A DNA stretch of 64,000 bases from Ancylomarina salipaludis (GTDB lineage: Bacteria > Bacteroidota > Bacteroidia > Bacteroidales > Marinifilaceae), in contig NZ_SAXA01000002.1 of NCBI RefSeq assembly GCF_004122035.1, positions 372,001 through 436,000 on the forward strand. Direction: 5' to 3'. A program made the position numbers and the translations under genes. The notes beneath the pieces are model-generated. The model was not told the origin of the DNA, searched no databases, and saw nothing but the letters and a program-made list of their open reading frames with translations. This document shows positions 52,083 through 60,179 of this stretch, one piece after another (the stretch's first letter is position 1; each line of letters starts with the position of its first letter).

Positions 52083-53753
52083 ATGAATCGAGCTTGTATT
52101 CATTTATTGATTCTATCGATGTTTTTTTCCTTTTCTGTTTATGCCTGCCCCGTTGGTGATAAATTTGAAAATATAAAAACCAAGCATAATGCCGATTTGT
52201 TTTTTGTGAATTTTGAACGGGCAGATAAACAAATTGATGATACTCTTAAAGAGAACGCGGAGCGTTCGACTTCATTAATTCGTCGTCATTCTATTGCAAA
52301 AGATTCTACAGGAATACGCTACACAAGAAAATATACTCCCAATAATTTTCCGTTTTTTAATTTCAGGATAAGCAAGGATAAGGTTTATCACAAATTATCT
52401 GAATTTAATTCTGATCAGGCAAAAGAATTGTTTATTATAGCTAAAAATGATCAGTTTAATAGCGACAGTTTATCGCGCGAGGTTAATCTGTTATATACAA
52501 AGCAAGCTGTTTATTCCGGGGTTGATAAAGATTTGTTTAAGCGTAGAGTTCATGACTTGGAACAAAGAGCTGAAGAGCTAAAAAGAAATGCTGCACAAAA
52601 AGCCAAACATGCCTTGGCTTTGGAACAAAACTTAGGAGATGCCCCAAATCTTATATTGGCTGCAACTCACGAAACAGCCGTGCCTGAGTATGAAGATGTA
52701 AAAAAAGTAGTTGAGATAAAAGAACCTGTTAAAGTTGTAAAGTCTGATAATTCGGAAAGCAAAGCATTGGAAATTAGTTCGCAGGAAGAAGATGAGGGAA
52801 GTTATCTGGATTATGAGTACGAATATTGTTATCAGGTTGCTGTTTTTGACAAGAGACCTGGCAATGATTTTTATAAGGGCATGGGATTCATTAAGGAAGA
52901 AATTGTGGATGGGGGAAAATCTTTTAGATATTTAACAGGATCCTATCGGACCTATGCTAAGGCTAGTCAATATAAATCTCAAATTAAATCTGTTTTCCCA
53001 GCTGCTTTTATCGTGGTTTATAAGAATGGGATTCGAACAAGTTTGAAGGAAGCGATGGCTGTTACTGATCCGGTTTCGATTACTCCACCAGTAAGTTCTG
53101 AGCCACAATATGCGAGCGAGGCATCTGGTGAGGTTAGTTATCGTGTTCAGATTGGTGTTTTTGCAGGGGAAATTCCTGAAGAATTGAATACAACGATGGA
53201 AAAATATAAGGCTTTCGGATCATTTTATGAAAAACGATCTGATGGTAAAATAGTCTGTACAATTGGTCGGTTTAAATCAATTGCTGATGTTAGTAGTTTG
53301 AAAAAGAAATTACATGAGGCTGGCTATAAGGATGCTTTTACTGTTGCATACAGTGGGCTGAAAAGAATTTCTCTTCAGACAGGTATCAATCAAACCGAAA
53401 AGTCTAATGCAACCGTAAGTGAAGAAAAACCCGAAGTGAAAATTGAAAAGAAACCCCTTGCTAAGGAAGATTTAGTGGGAGGGATTAATTTTCGAGTTCA
53501 AATTGGAGTATTTGCAAATGGTGTACCTGAAAAGGTGAGTTTATTAATGGAAAAATACCGAGCCTTTGGGACTTCGGCAGATCAACAGGCGAATGGTAAA
53601 ACGGTTTGTACAATTGGTCATTTCGATTCAATCGCCGATGCAGCTGCACTTAAGAAAAAACTGCATGAAGCTGGATTTAATGATGTTTTTACTGTAGCTT
53701 ACACTGGAAATAAAAGAATCTCAATACAAGATGCTATACGTTTAGTCGAATAG
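52083..53753 (+). CDS. Exported protein with three SPOR-like repeats
   Basis: The 556-aa protein has a signal peptide (residues about 1-21, ending VYAC). A region with a charged helical stretch (residues about 155-190, probable coiled coil) is followed by three SPOR-like domains. SPOR domains bind denuded glycan strands of peptidoglycan, often at division sites. The first repeat is divergent (YQVAVFDKRPGNDF from about residue 250). The second (YRVQIGVFAGEIPE from 353) and third (FRVQIGVFANGVPE from 470) are close copies exactly 117 residues apart, sharing KKKLHEAG and FTVAY. It starts a tight run with clpS, nfeD and floA; only five bases separate it from clpS. The cellular target is not known. 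Confidence 0.85.
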   Translation: MNRACIHLLILSMFFSFSVYACPVGDKFENIKTKHNADLFFVNFERADKQIDDTLKENAERSTSLIRRHSIAKDSTGIRYTRKYTPNNFPFFNFRISKDKVYHKLSEFNSDQAKELFIIAKNDQFNSDSLSREVNLLYTKQAVYSGVDKDLFKRRVHDLEQRAEELKRNAAQKAKHALALEQNLGDAPNLILAATHETAVPEYEDVKKVVEIKEPVKVVKSDNSESKALEISSQEEDEGSYLDYEYEYCYQVAVFDKRPGNDFYKGMGFIKEEIVDGGKSFRYLTGSYRTYAKASQYKSQIKSVFPAAFIVVYKNGIRTSLKEAMAVTDPVSITPPVSSEPQYASEASGEVSYRVQIGVFAGEIPEELNTTMEKYKAFGSFYEKRSDGKIVCTIGRFKSIADVSSLKKKLHEAGYKDAFTVAYSGLKRISLQTGINQTEKSNATVSEEKPEVKIEKKPLAKEDLVGGINFRVQIGVFANGVPEKVSLLMEKYRAFGTSADQQANGKTVCTIGHFDSIADAAALKKKLHEAGFNDVFTVAYTGNKRISIQDAIRLVE

Positions 53754-53758
53754 GTAAG

Positions 53759-54007
53759 ATGAAAGATCCTGAACATGTACTTTGTTTGCACAATGATAAT
53801 ATACATAGTTTCGATTATGTGGTTGAAACTTTGATGGAAGTTTGCGGTCATACTTCTGATCAGGCTGAGCAATGTGCATATCTGACCCATTATAAGGGAA
53901 AGAGCGAAGTGAAAGTTGGACGTTTAAGTGATTTGTCTGTATTGCAAAAGCAATTGGAAAACAGGGGACTAACGATTAGTGTTGAAACGAATAAAACAGC
54001 ATATTAA
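53759..54007 (+). CDS. clpS: ATP-dependent Clp protease adaptor ClpS
   Basis: The 82-aa protein is a short ClpS without the usual long N-terminal extension. The core motifs are present: LHNDNIHSFDYVVETLMEVCGH and QAEQCAYLTHYKGK. ClpS delivers N-degron substrates to ClpAP/ClpC-type unfoldases. It begins five bases after the SPOR gene and its stop codon touches the nfeD start codon, so it is surely part of a polycistronic unit with genes of envelope function. Confidence 0.94.
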   Translation: MKDPEHVLCLHNDNIHSFDYVVETLMEVCGHTSDQAEQCAYLTHYKGKSEVKVGRLSDLSVLQKQLENRGLTISVETNKTAY

Positions 54008-54475
54008 ATGACAATATTTATTATTATTCTCCTAATTGTTTTTGGAGTTGTCCTTTTACTTTTAGAATTTTTTGTATTGCCTGGGATTACGATTGCAGGT
54101 ATTGGTGCTATTGTAATGATGTTGGGAGGCATTTATTTGTCTTATCATCATTATGGCAGTACAATCGGGCATCTGACCGTTTTGGGTGCTGTTGTTTTTA
54201 GTTTGCTGACCTTATGGTTGGCTTTAAAATCGGGAACATGGAATAAAATCATGTTGAAAACAGAGATTGATTCAACGGTTGAAAAATTAGATGATAATTT
54301 GGTTCAGGTAGGAGATAAGGGAATCTGTTTATCACGACTAGCTCCAATGGGACAAGTCCGAATTAATAATCATATTGTTGAAGCTAAATCTACCGGTTCT
54401 TATGTTGATGAAAAAACACCTGTTGAAGTGATCAAAATAGTAGATAAAATTATTGTTGTAAAACCTATAAAATAA
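54008..54475 (+). CDS. NfeD family membrane protein (short form)
   Basis: The 155-aa protein has three hydrophobic segments (residues about 2-22, 25-47 and 53-74) and a C-terminal OB-fold-like domain (about residues 95-155: VGDKGICLSRLAPMGQVRINN, VEVIKIVDKIIVVKP). This is the short NfeD1b-type layout without the ClpP-like protease domain. Such proteins are commonly encoded next to flotillin-like proteins and are thought to work with them in membrane microdomains. It follows clpS with no gap and precedes floA by five bases. Confidence 0.92.
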   Translation: MTIFIIILLIVFGVVLLLLEFFVLPGITIAGIGAIVMMLGGIYLSYHHYGSTIGHLTVLGAVVFSLLTLWLALKSGTWNKIMLKTEIDSTVEKLDDNLVQVGDKGICLSRLAPMGQVRINNHIVEAKSTGSYVDEKTPVEVIKIVDKIIVVKPIK

Positions 54476-54480
54476 ATTAA

Positions 54481-55458
54481 ATGGAAATTGGAGCATTAAT
54501 ATTATTAATCGTTGCGATAGGAGTAGGTATCTACATCCTGTTCTTTTTTATTCCGGTTGCTCTTTGGTTTTCAGCCCTTTTATCCGGGGTTCGAATATCA
54601 TTGATTCAACTTGTATTTATGCGTTGGCGTCGTGTGCCACCTAACGTTATTGTCCGTGCAATGATTGAGGCTCACAAGGCTGGTTTGCATCTTGGAAGAA
54701 ATGATCTGGAGGCTCACTTTTTAGCCGGAGGCCATGTTGAGCAAGTGACTCATGCATTGGTTTCTGCCTCAAAAGCAAATATCGATCTGACTTTTAAAAT
54801 GGCCACTGCAATTGATCTTGCAGGTCGCGATGTATACGAAGCCGTTCAGATGAGTGTTATTCCTAAAGTTATTAACACACCACCTGTGACAGCTGTATCG
54901 AAAGATGGTATTCAGTTGATCGCAAAGGCAAGGGTTACCTTGCGTGCGAATATTCGTCAGTTGGTTGGAGGAGCCGGAGAAGAAACGGTTTTAGCCCGTG
55001 TGGGTGAAGGGATTGTCTCTTCAATTGGTTCATCCGAATCACATAAAACGGTGCTTGAGAATCCGGATTTTATTTCCCGGGTTGTATTAGAAAAAGGGTT
55101 GGATGCTGGAACTGCTTTTGAAATCCTATCAATTGATATCGCTGATATTGACATAGGAAAAAATATTGGAGCTGTTCTACAAACGGATCAAGCTGAAGCA
55201 GATTTAAAAATTGCTCAGGCAAAAGCCGAGGAGCGTAGGGCTATGGCCGTTGCTACTGAACAGGAAAATAAAGCCCTTGCGCAGGAAATGCGTGCCAGAG
55301 TAATCGAAGCCGAAGCTGAAGTCCCCAAAGCGATGGCTGATGCTTTTAGAAGTGGACATTTAGGTGTTATGGATTATTATCGCATGAAAAATATTGAAGC
55401 GGATACTTCGATGCGCGAAAATATTGCAAAACCTTCACCTAAGGATAAGAAAAAATAA
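54481..55458 (+). CDS. floA: Flotillin-like protein FloA (UPF0365)
   Basis: The 325-aa protein has an N-terminal membrane hairpin (residues about 4-38), an SPFH/flotillin domain (about 60-230, with [20 protein letters not shown] and the RIGEG-like [14 protein letters not shown]), an Ala/Glu/Lys-rich coiled coil (about 240-290, [11 protein letters not shown]) and a short charged tail. The length matches FloA proteins. Flotillins organise functional membrane domains and membrane fluidity. It is the last gene of the SPOR-clpS-nfeD-floA run and is closed by a terminator. Confidence 0.96.
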   Translation: MEIGALILLIVAIGVGIYILFFFIPVALWFSALLSGVRISLIQLVFMRWRRVPPNVIVRAMIEAHKAGLHLGRNDLEAHFLAGGHVEQVTHALVSASKANIDLTFKMATAIDLAGRDVYEAVQMSVIPKVINTPPVTAVSKDGIQLIAKARVTLRANIRQLVGGAGEETVLARVGEGIVSSIGSSESHKTVLENPDFISRVVLEKGLDAGTAFEILSIDIADIDIGKNIGAVLQTDQAEADLKIAQAKAEERRAMAVATEQENKALAQEMRARVIEAEAEVPKAMADAFRSGHLGVMDYYRMKNIEADTSMRENIAKPSPKDKKK

Positions 55459-55480
55459 ACTTATTTTAAGATCAAAAATC

Positions 55481-55520
55481 AAGCTGGATCTGTTATTTGA
55501 ACATGTCCAGCTTTTTTTTT
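55481..55520 (+). terminator. Terminator of the SPOR-clpS-nfeD-floA run
   Basis: An eight-base stem (AAGCTGGA with TCCAGCTT) with a long loop is followed by a run of T residues. Confidence 0.72.
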
Positions 55521-55616
55521 GAAAAAAATGTAATTTTTTTTATTCTCGAATCTCATTGATTTATAATTTACTATAATTTGTCTTGTGAGAATATTTCAAT
55601 TTGAGGGAAAATAAAA

Positions 55617-55647
55617 TTTGCACAGATCAAAATTTTGCCTACTTTTG
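55617..55647 (+). promoter_or_regulatory. Perfect-consensus promoter of the tRNA cluster
   Basis: TTTG at 55617-55620 and TACTTTTG at 55640-55647 are separated by exactly 19 bases, a full match to the Bacteroidota TTTG-N19-TAnnTTTG consensus. Transcription should start near 55654, a few bases ahead of tRNA-Ser. Confidence 0.72.
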
Positions 55648-55659
55648 CTTCCGCAATCA

Positions 55660-55750
<91 letters not shown>

Positions 55751-55756
55751 CTTTTT

Positions 55757-55831
55757 CGGGGTGTAGCGTAGCCCGGTTATCGCGCCTGCTTTGGGAGCAG
55801 GAGGTCGCAGGTTCGAATCCTGCCACCCCGA
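55757..55831 (+). tRNA. tRNA-Pro (UGG), copy 1
   Basis: 75 bases; acceptor arms CGGGGTG/CACCCCG, anticodon stem CCTGC/GCAGG with loop TTTGGGA, anticodon TGG at 55792-55794, T-arm CAGGTTCGAATCCTG. It lies only eight bases after tRNA-Ser. CCA is not encoded. Confidence 0.96.
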
Positions 55832-55844
55832 CACCGAAAATTCC

Positions 55845-55873
55845 AGAGAAGTTGAAGAACTTCTCTTTTTTTA
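55845..55873 (+). terminator. Hairpin with T run after tRNA-Pro copy 1
   Basis: A perfect nine-base stem (AGAGAAGTT with AACTTCTCT) and a T run. It could end the Ser-Pro transcript or act as a processing signal. Confidence 0.65.
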
Positions 55874-55897
55874 TCGCAAGTATTGAAACTAATTTCT

Positions 55898-55972
55898 CGG
55901 GGTGTAGCGTAGCCCGGTTATCGCGCCTGCTTTGGGAGCAGGAGGTCGCAGGTTCGAATCCTGCCACCCCGA
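55898..55972 (+). tRNA. tRNA-Pro (UGG), copy 2
   Basis: Identical in sequence to copy 1 over all 75 bases as far as I can read it. It lies 66 bases after copy 1. Confidence 0.96.
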
Positions 55973-55987
55973 CACCGAGAAAATTAG

Positions 55988-56011
55988 AGAAGTTGAAAAA
56001 CTTCTTTTTTA
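55988..56011 (+). terminator. Hairpin with T run after tRNA-Pro copy 2
   Basis: A seven-base stem (AGAAGTT with AACTTCT) and a T run, closely related in sequence to the hairpin after copy 1. Confidence 0.55.
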
Positions 56012-56035
56012 TTGAAAGAACCGGAATGAAAATTT

Positions 56036-56110
56036 CGGGGTGTAGCGTAGCCCGGTTATCGCGCCTGCTTTGGGAGCAGGAGGTCGCAGGTTCGAATCCT
56101 GCCACCCCGA
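56036..56110 (+). tRNA. tRNA-Pro (UGG), copy 3
   Basis: Identical to copies 1 and 2 over 75 bases as far as I can read it. The bases directly upstream (ACCGGAATGAAAATTT) are repeated exactly before copy 4. Confidence 0.96.
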
Positions 56111-56191
56111 CAAAAAGAGAAGTTCTAACTTTTTTTTTAAATTATTCTTTTTTGAGAATAAATTTGTAATAAAATACCGGAATGAAAATTT

Positions 56192-56266
56192 CGGGGTGTA
56201 GCGTAGCCCGGTTATCGCGCCTGCTTTGGGAGCAGGAGGTCGCAGGTTCGAATCCTGCCACCCCGA
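56192..56266 (+). tRNA. tRNA-Pro (UGG), copy 4
   Basis: Identical to copies 1 to 3 over 75 bases as far as I can read it, with the same 16-base upstream sequence as copy 3. It is the last tRNA of the cluster. Confidence 0.96.
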
Positions 56267-56270
56267 CAAA

Positions 56271-56301
56271 AAAGAGAGAAGTGATTGCTTCTCTTTTTTT
56301 A
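56271..56301 (+). terminator. Terminator after tRNA-Pro copy 4
   Basis: An AGAGAAG with CTTCTCT stem followed by seven T residues, related to the hairpins after the earlier copies. Confidence 0.7.
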
Positions 56302-56466
56302 TATCCCTAAATGAAATCATCTACTTTTCTTTTTATTTAAATTTCTGGAACCGAAACCAGATATTTCTTAAGAACTTGTTAAAATCGCCAATAGTATATT
56401 GACGAATCAATAATCTTATTAATTTGCATCCCTAATAAAATCGATCGATTTAAAGAATAAGAAAAC

Positions 56467-56991
56467 ATGAGAAAATTAATATCAGCGATTATCTTACTTA
56501 TGGGAATAGTAATTAGCGGAATGGCTCAAGAGCCTGAAGATAGAGGTTATATTGTAAATGTAGGGGAGATGGCTCCTGATTTCGAGATGAACCTAATGGA
56601 TGGCACTCAAGTCAAATTATCCGATTTAAAAGGGAAAGTTGTGATGCTTCAGTTTACAGCTAGCTGGTGTGGTGTGTGTCGTAAGGAAATGCCTTTTATT
56701 GAGAAGGAAATTTGGCAGATAAACAAAAACAAGGATTTTGCTCTTTATGGCTTAGACCGTGATGAACCCATTGAGAAGGCTCAGAAGTTGATTGACGCAA
56801 CAGGTATTACCTATCCAATTGCTTTGGATGAAGGGGGCCGAATTTTTGAGCAATATGCTATGAAGAATAGTGGTATCACACGAAATGTGATTCTGAATCG
56901 TGAAGGGAAGATTATTTTCCTGACTCGATTGTTTAATCAGGAGGAGTTTTCTGCTATGAAAAAAGTAATAGAAAAAGAATTGAAGAAATAA
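56467..56991 (+). CDS. TlpA-like thioredoxin-fold protein, exported
   Basis: The 174-aa protein has a signal peptide (residues about 1-20, ending GMAQ) and a thioredoxin/AhpC-TSA domain with the redox pair C68 and C71 in SWCGVCRKEMP. The TlpA/ResA style is clear (APDFEMNLMDGTQVKLSDLKGKVV in pieces near residues 35-60). It should act in the periplasm, reducing or exchanging disulfides; the partner cannot be named. It is a single gene between the tRNA cluster and a terminator. Confidence 0.92.
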   Translation: MRKLISAIILLMGIVISGMAQEPEDRGYIVNVGEMAPDFEMNLMDGTQVKLSDLKGKVVMLQFTASWCGVCRKEMPFIEKEIWQINKNKDFALYGLDRDEPIEKAQKLIDATGITYPIALDEGGRIFEQYAMKNSGITRNVILNREGKIIFLTRLFNQEEFSAMKKVIEKELKK

Positions 56992-57018
56992 ATTTTAAGA
57001 TTTAGAGTCTTAAATTGA

Positions 57019-57050
57019 AAAATGCGATTGAATTACAATCGCATTTTTTA
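57019..57050 (+). terminator. Terminator after the TlpA-like gene
   Basis: A perfect 12-base stem (AAAATGCGATTG with CAATCGCATTTT) with a five-base loop. The A and T flanks suit both directions, so it may also serve the convergent gene at 57075. Confidence 0.85.
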
Positions 57051-57074
57051 TTTCTGAAATAGGGAAACTTATTA

Positions 57075-57638
57075 TCAGTTTCTTCTAAACGAACGCCAAA
57101 CCTCTTCATCAACATTGTTTTTATTCATTTCTGCACGTGAAAGAATAAAAAATAAATCTGATAGTCGATTCATATAAGCCGAAATATAGTCTTCAATGGG
57201 TTCTTCTCTGATTACTGTTGCTAAACGTCTTTCTGATCGACGAACTTGTGTGCGGACAACATGACAAAGTGCCGAAATTTCATTTCCTCCCGGGAGTAAG
57301 AAATTAACCGAAGGATTTTTCATTTGCAATTCCAATTGATTCATCCATTCTTCTTGAAATTGTGAGCCATTTATAAGTTCTTCTGAAGCATCATAAGGCA
57401 CTGAATAATCAGCCCGGGCAATGTGACCCATTACTTGCATTAAATCTTTCTGAATTTGATATAAATTCATTTGCCAAGGGTGATTTTCTCCTAATTTGAC
57501 TCTTAAGAGTCCAATCGTTGAATTGGCTTCATCAATATTTCCGTTACATTCAATTTTAGGAGAATCTTTTGCAACCCGAATTCCTCCCGATAAGCTTGTT
57601 TCTCCGCTATCACCTCTGCGGGTATATATTTTTTCCAT
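57075..57638 (-). CDS. Cob(I)yrinic acid a,c-diamide adenosyltransferase, PduO type
   Basis: The 187-aa enzyme transfers the adenosyl group of ATP to cob(I)alamin or its precursors to form coenzyme B12. The N-terminal ATP-binding motif is TRRGDSGETSLSGG (a variant of the family's TGDDGTTSLGGG) and is followed by VAKDSPKIECNGNIDEANS. The C-terminal helix carries VRTQVRRSERRL and DLFFILSR, all typical of the PduO/MMAB class. The length is normal. It is a single gene, but it lies within 6 kb of CbiZ and CobQ, consistent with a corrinoid salvage role. Confidence 0.93.
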   Translation of the reverse strand: MEKIYTRRGDSGETSLSGGIRVAKDSPKIECNGNIDEANSTIGLLRVKLGENHPWQMNLYQIQKDLMQVMGHIARADYSVPYDASEELINGSQFQEEWMNQLELQMKNPSVNFLLPGGNEISALCHVVRTQVRRSERRLATVIREEPIEDYISAYMNRLSDLFFILSRAEMNKNNVDEEVWRSFRRN

Positions 57639-57810
57639 AAGTTTTAATTTTATAATTTGAAACTAAATATAAGCTTGTTTTAATATTTACTTGAAGAAAA
57701 AAGAATTAATTTTATGCCTACAAGAGGTATAGATTTCATTTGTGTTTGAAAAGTGGGGTATTGTAGGTAATTTGTGATCTTGAGCTTCAAATTTTTAATA
57801 TCATAGTTTT

Positions 57811-58437
57811 ATGGAAAAGGCTTTTATTCAGATTATAGAAAAGGTTAGAAAATTTCTTATGCAGGAAGGCATGGGGAATATTTCGTTGGAAAAGTTGGAA
57901 TCAGCTGGTATTGATAAAGATGAGCTAATAAAATTTGTCCAAACCAAGGAAGAGTTGGTTGAGAAAGTATTGGAATTTGAGAGAGATAGCTTTAGTCAGA
58001 TTTTCTTAGAATATGATTTTGAAGGTCAGAATGCTATTGATATTCTGTTTATTGTGAGTCAGGAGATAAATGAGCGCTTTGTGAATGTATCGCCTTCAGT
58101 TACAATGGAATTTGAGAAGTATTTCCCTGAGATCTATAAAAAACACATGGAGCTGAGAATGAACTTTATTTTTGAGAAAATTCAGATCAATGTTCAAAAA
58201 GGGATTGCACAAGGTATGTATCGTGAGGATTTGAGTCCGGAGATTGTAGGACGTATGTATTTGTCTCGTTTGGAAGATATGCATAATCCCGAACTTTATC
58301 CGCCGGATCGTTTCAAATTTGGAACCATTTACAACACCATGATTGATAGCTTTGTAAAAAGTATTGCTACAGAAGATGGGCTTTCATATTATCGCCATCG
58401 CAAGCAATTGTTAAGCGTTCTAAGTTTTGGGCGTTAA
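57811..58437 (+). CDS. TetR/AcrR-like regulator with a divergent HTH
   Basis: The 208-aa all-helical protein has the general length and layout of TetR regulators: an N-terminal domain of about 50 residues ending in TKEELVEKVLEFERD, which parallels the SKEELL-type motif, and a larger C-terminal ligand-type domain. The recognition-helix region (ESAGIDKDELIKFVQ) lacks the usual small residues and the Tyr-x-His/Tyr-Phe pattern, so DNA binding may be altered. It stands alone between the adenosyltransferase and a dus-cbiZ pair. Family assignment is moderate; a non-DNA-binding relative is possible. Confidence 0.65.
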   Translation: MEKAFIQIIEKVRKFLMQEGMGNISLEKLESAGIDKDELIKFVQTKEELVEKVLEFERDSFSQIFLEYDFEGQNAIDILFIVSQEINERFVNVSPSVTMEFEKYFPEIYKKHMELRMNFIFEKIQINVQKGIAQGMYREDLSPEIVGRMYLSRLEDMHNPELYPPDRFKFGTIYNTMIDSFVKSIATEDGLSYYRHRKQLLSVLSFGR

Positions 58438-58549
58438 ATTCGATTTTAGTATTTCATTATGAAACGTAGCATATTAATGTGTTGAGCATTTACGGAAATG
58501 CCTATTAGTATGACTGATATGTGACAAATGAAAATCAAATTATAACTAC

Positions 58550-59488
58550 ATGAAAATAGCATTAGCACCTCTACAGGGATTTACTGATCTGGTATTTCGT
58601 AGAGCATTTGCAAAATATATAGGGGGAATAGATCAGTTCTATACCCCTTTTCTTGTTTTACAAAAAGGGGACGAATTAAGAACTTCACACCGCAGAGAAG
58701 TTGAGCCCAATGTGGAAGAGAATCTTGTTCCCCAATTTATAGGAAATAGCCTTAAGGAGTTCATCTTCTTTCGCGATTATTTGATTGATTTGGGCTATAA
58801 AAAGATGAATTGGAACTTAGGTTGCCCTTTTCCGATGCTTGTCAAAAAGAAGAAGGGTTCGGGATTATTGCCTTTTCCCGATTTAATTGAAGAGATTTTG
58901 TCAGGAGGGCTCGACGATCGGATTGAATTATCCGTGAAGATGCGTATTGGATATGATTCAAGTGACGAATTGGGTGCTGTTTTATCGGTTTTAAACCAGT
59001 TTAAAATCGCTGAAATTATCGTTCATCCCCGACTGGGTAAACAATTGTATAAAGGGGAAGTTGATTTGAAAGCTTTTGAACAGGCTATGGTTTTGTCTAA
59101 ACACCCAATAACTTACAATGGCGATATAAACAGCTTGGAAGATTTTCAGAGGTGTTTGGAACAATTTCCAAGTCTGGAGTCAATCATGATTGGAAGAGGC
59201 CTTTTGAAAGATGTTTTTTTAGCTAAAAAAATAAAAGGGGAGGATATTTCTTCAAGCCAGGAACGTCTCGATTTGTTGGAGAAAATACACGGTGAGATTT
59301 ATGATTCTTACGATTCGTATTTAAGCGGAGACACACAAATCTTATCGAAACTAAAACCGATTTGGGAATATTTTGCTTCTAATTTCAATAATGAAAGAAA
59401 GGTTTATAAAGCCATAAAGAAAGCAGGAAGCATTAAGAAGTATAACGCAGCCGTGGCATTTGCTTTTCAGCAGGGCGCAAAGGATTAA
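58550..59488 (+). CDS. tRNA-dihydrouridine synthase family protein
   Basis: The 312-aa protein is a TIM-barrel flavoprotein of the Dus family, which reduces uridines in the tRNA D-loop. It starts IALAPLQGFTD (FMN-binding start) and has NLGCPFPML with the catalytic cysteine near residue 98, VKMRIG and IVHPRLGKQLYKGEVD. The last of these replaces the more usual HGRT-type motif. TYNGDINS and IGRGLL near the C-terminal half bind the FMN phosphate in the family. Only eight bases separate it from cbiZ, so the two are co-transcribed. The exact Dus class is unclear. Confidence 0.9.
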   Translation: MKIALAPLQGFTDLVFRRAFAKYIGGIDQFYTPFLVLQKGDELRTSHRREVEPNVEENLVPQFIGNSLKEFIFFRDYLIDLGYKKMNWNLGCPFPMLVKKKKGSGLLPFPDLIEEILSGGLDDRIELSVKMRIGYDSSDELGAVLSVLNQFKIAEIIVHPRLGKQLYKGEVDLKAFEQAMVLSKHPITYNGDINSLEDFQRCLEQFPSLESIMIGRGLLKDVFLAKKIKGEDISSSQERLDLLEKIHGEIYDSYDSYLSGDTQILSKLKPIWEYFASNFNNERKVYKAIKKAGSIKKYNAAVAFAFQQGAKD

Positions 59489-59496
59489 TTGAATTC

Positions 59497-60159
59497 ATGA
59501 ATTACACGTTTGATATAAACAATCAATTTTTTCATTTGGAATTTGCCGAGCCGGTAAATATGCTGAGTTCGGCTGTTTTAAATGGTGGATTTTGCAGGGC
59601 AGATCATTTTTTCAATTCAAAGGTTGATGCCAATTTTCTGGGTGAAAAAACGGAGTTTGAGAAACCCAATATCACGCTTTTAAAAATCGCTGATAAAAAT
59701 GATTGGCAGGGGCTCACGGTTGGTATGATGACAGCCGCATTAATGACTTCGTTCAGAAGAGTTAAGCTGGAAGAACAGGGGATTTGGATTGAGGTTTTTT
59801 TGACATCAGGTGTTTCAAATGCCCGACGTGCGGGTGATAAAGCCGATTACCAGTTTATGAATGAAGCTTGTGAAAAAGTGGGGACGATTAATATGATTCT
59901 TTTGACCAATGCGAGTCTTTCGGAGAACAGCATGGTCGAATGCATTATGATGGCAACTGAAGCGAAGTCAGCTTGTTTGCAGGATTTGGGTGTTAAAAGT
60001 CCGGTGAGTGGTGAAATAGCCACTGGCACAGGGACTGATTCTTGCGCGATTGCATGCGGAACAGGTCCCAAAGTTGAATATTGTGGCAAACATGTCCTTT
60101 TTGGTGAATTGCTGGCTAAAGCTGTTTACAAAGCCCTGAAAGAATCATTGGAAGAATAA
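59497..60159 (+). CDS. cbiZ: Adenosylcobinamide amidohydrolase CbiZ
   Basis: The 220-aa protein matches CbiZ: SSAVLNGGF near residue 24, LTSGVSNARRAGD near 106-118, and the C-terminal signature ATGTGTDSCAIACGTGP followed by YCGKHVLFGELLAKAV. CbiZ cleaves the aminopropanol side chain of adenosylcobinamide, or of some pseudocobalamins, to give adenosylcobyric acid, allowing scavenged corrinoids to be rebuilt with a new lower ligand. It is co-transcribed with the dus gene upstream and convergent with the AAA NTPase and cobQ. It stands alone here rather than fused to CbiS or a transporter. Confidence 0.92.
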   Translation: MNYTFDINNQFFHLEFAEPVNMLSSAVLNGGFCRADHFFNSKVDANFLGEKTEFEKPNITLLKIADKNDWQGLTVGMMTAALMTSFRRVKLEEQGIWIEVFLTSGVSNARRAGDKADYQFMNEACEKVGTINMILLTNASLSENSMVECIMMATEAKSACLQDLGVKSPVSGEIATGTGTDSCAIACGTGPKVEYCGKHVLFGELLAKAVYKALKESLEE

Positions 60160-60179
60160 TTAAGGAGGTATTTTTCTTC

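Noticed and set aside
60160-60179. AGGAGG-like Shine-Dalgarno sequence (TTAAGGAGGTATT) in the gap after cbiZ
   Set aside because: No plus-strand gene starts after it; the next gene is convergent, so it is most likely chance.
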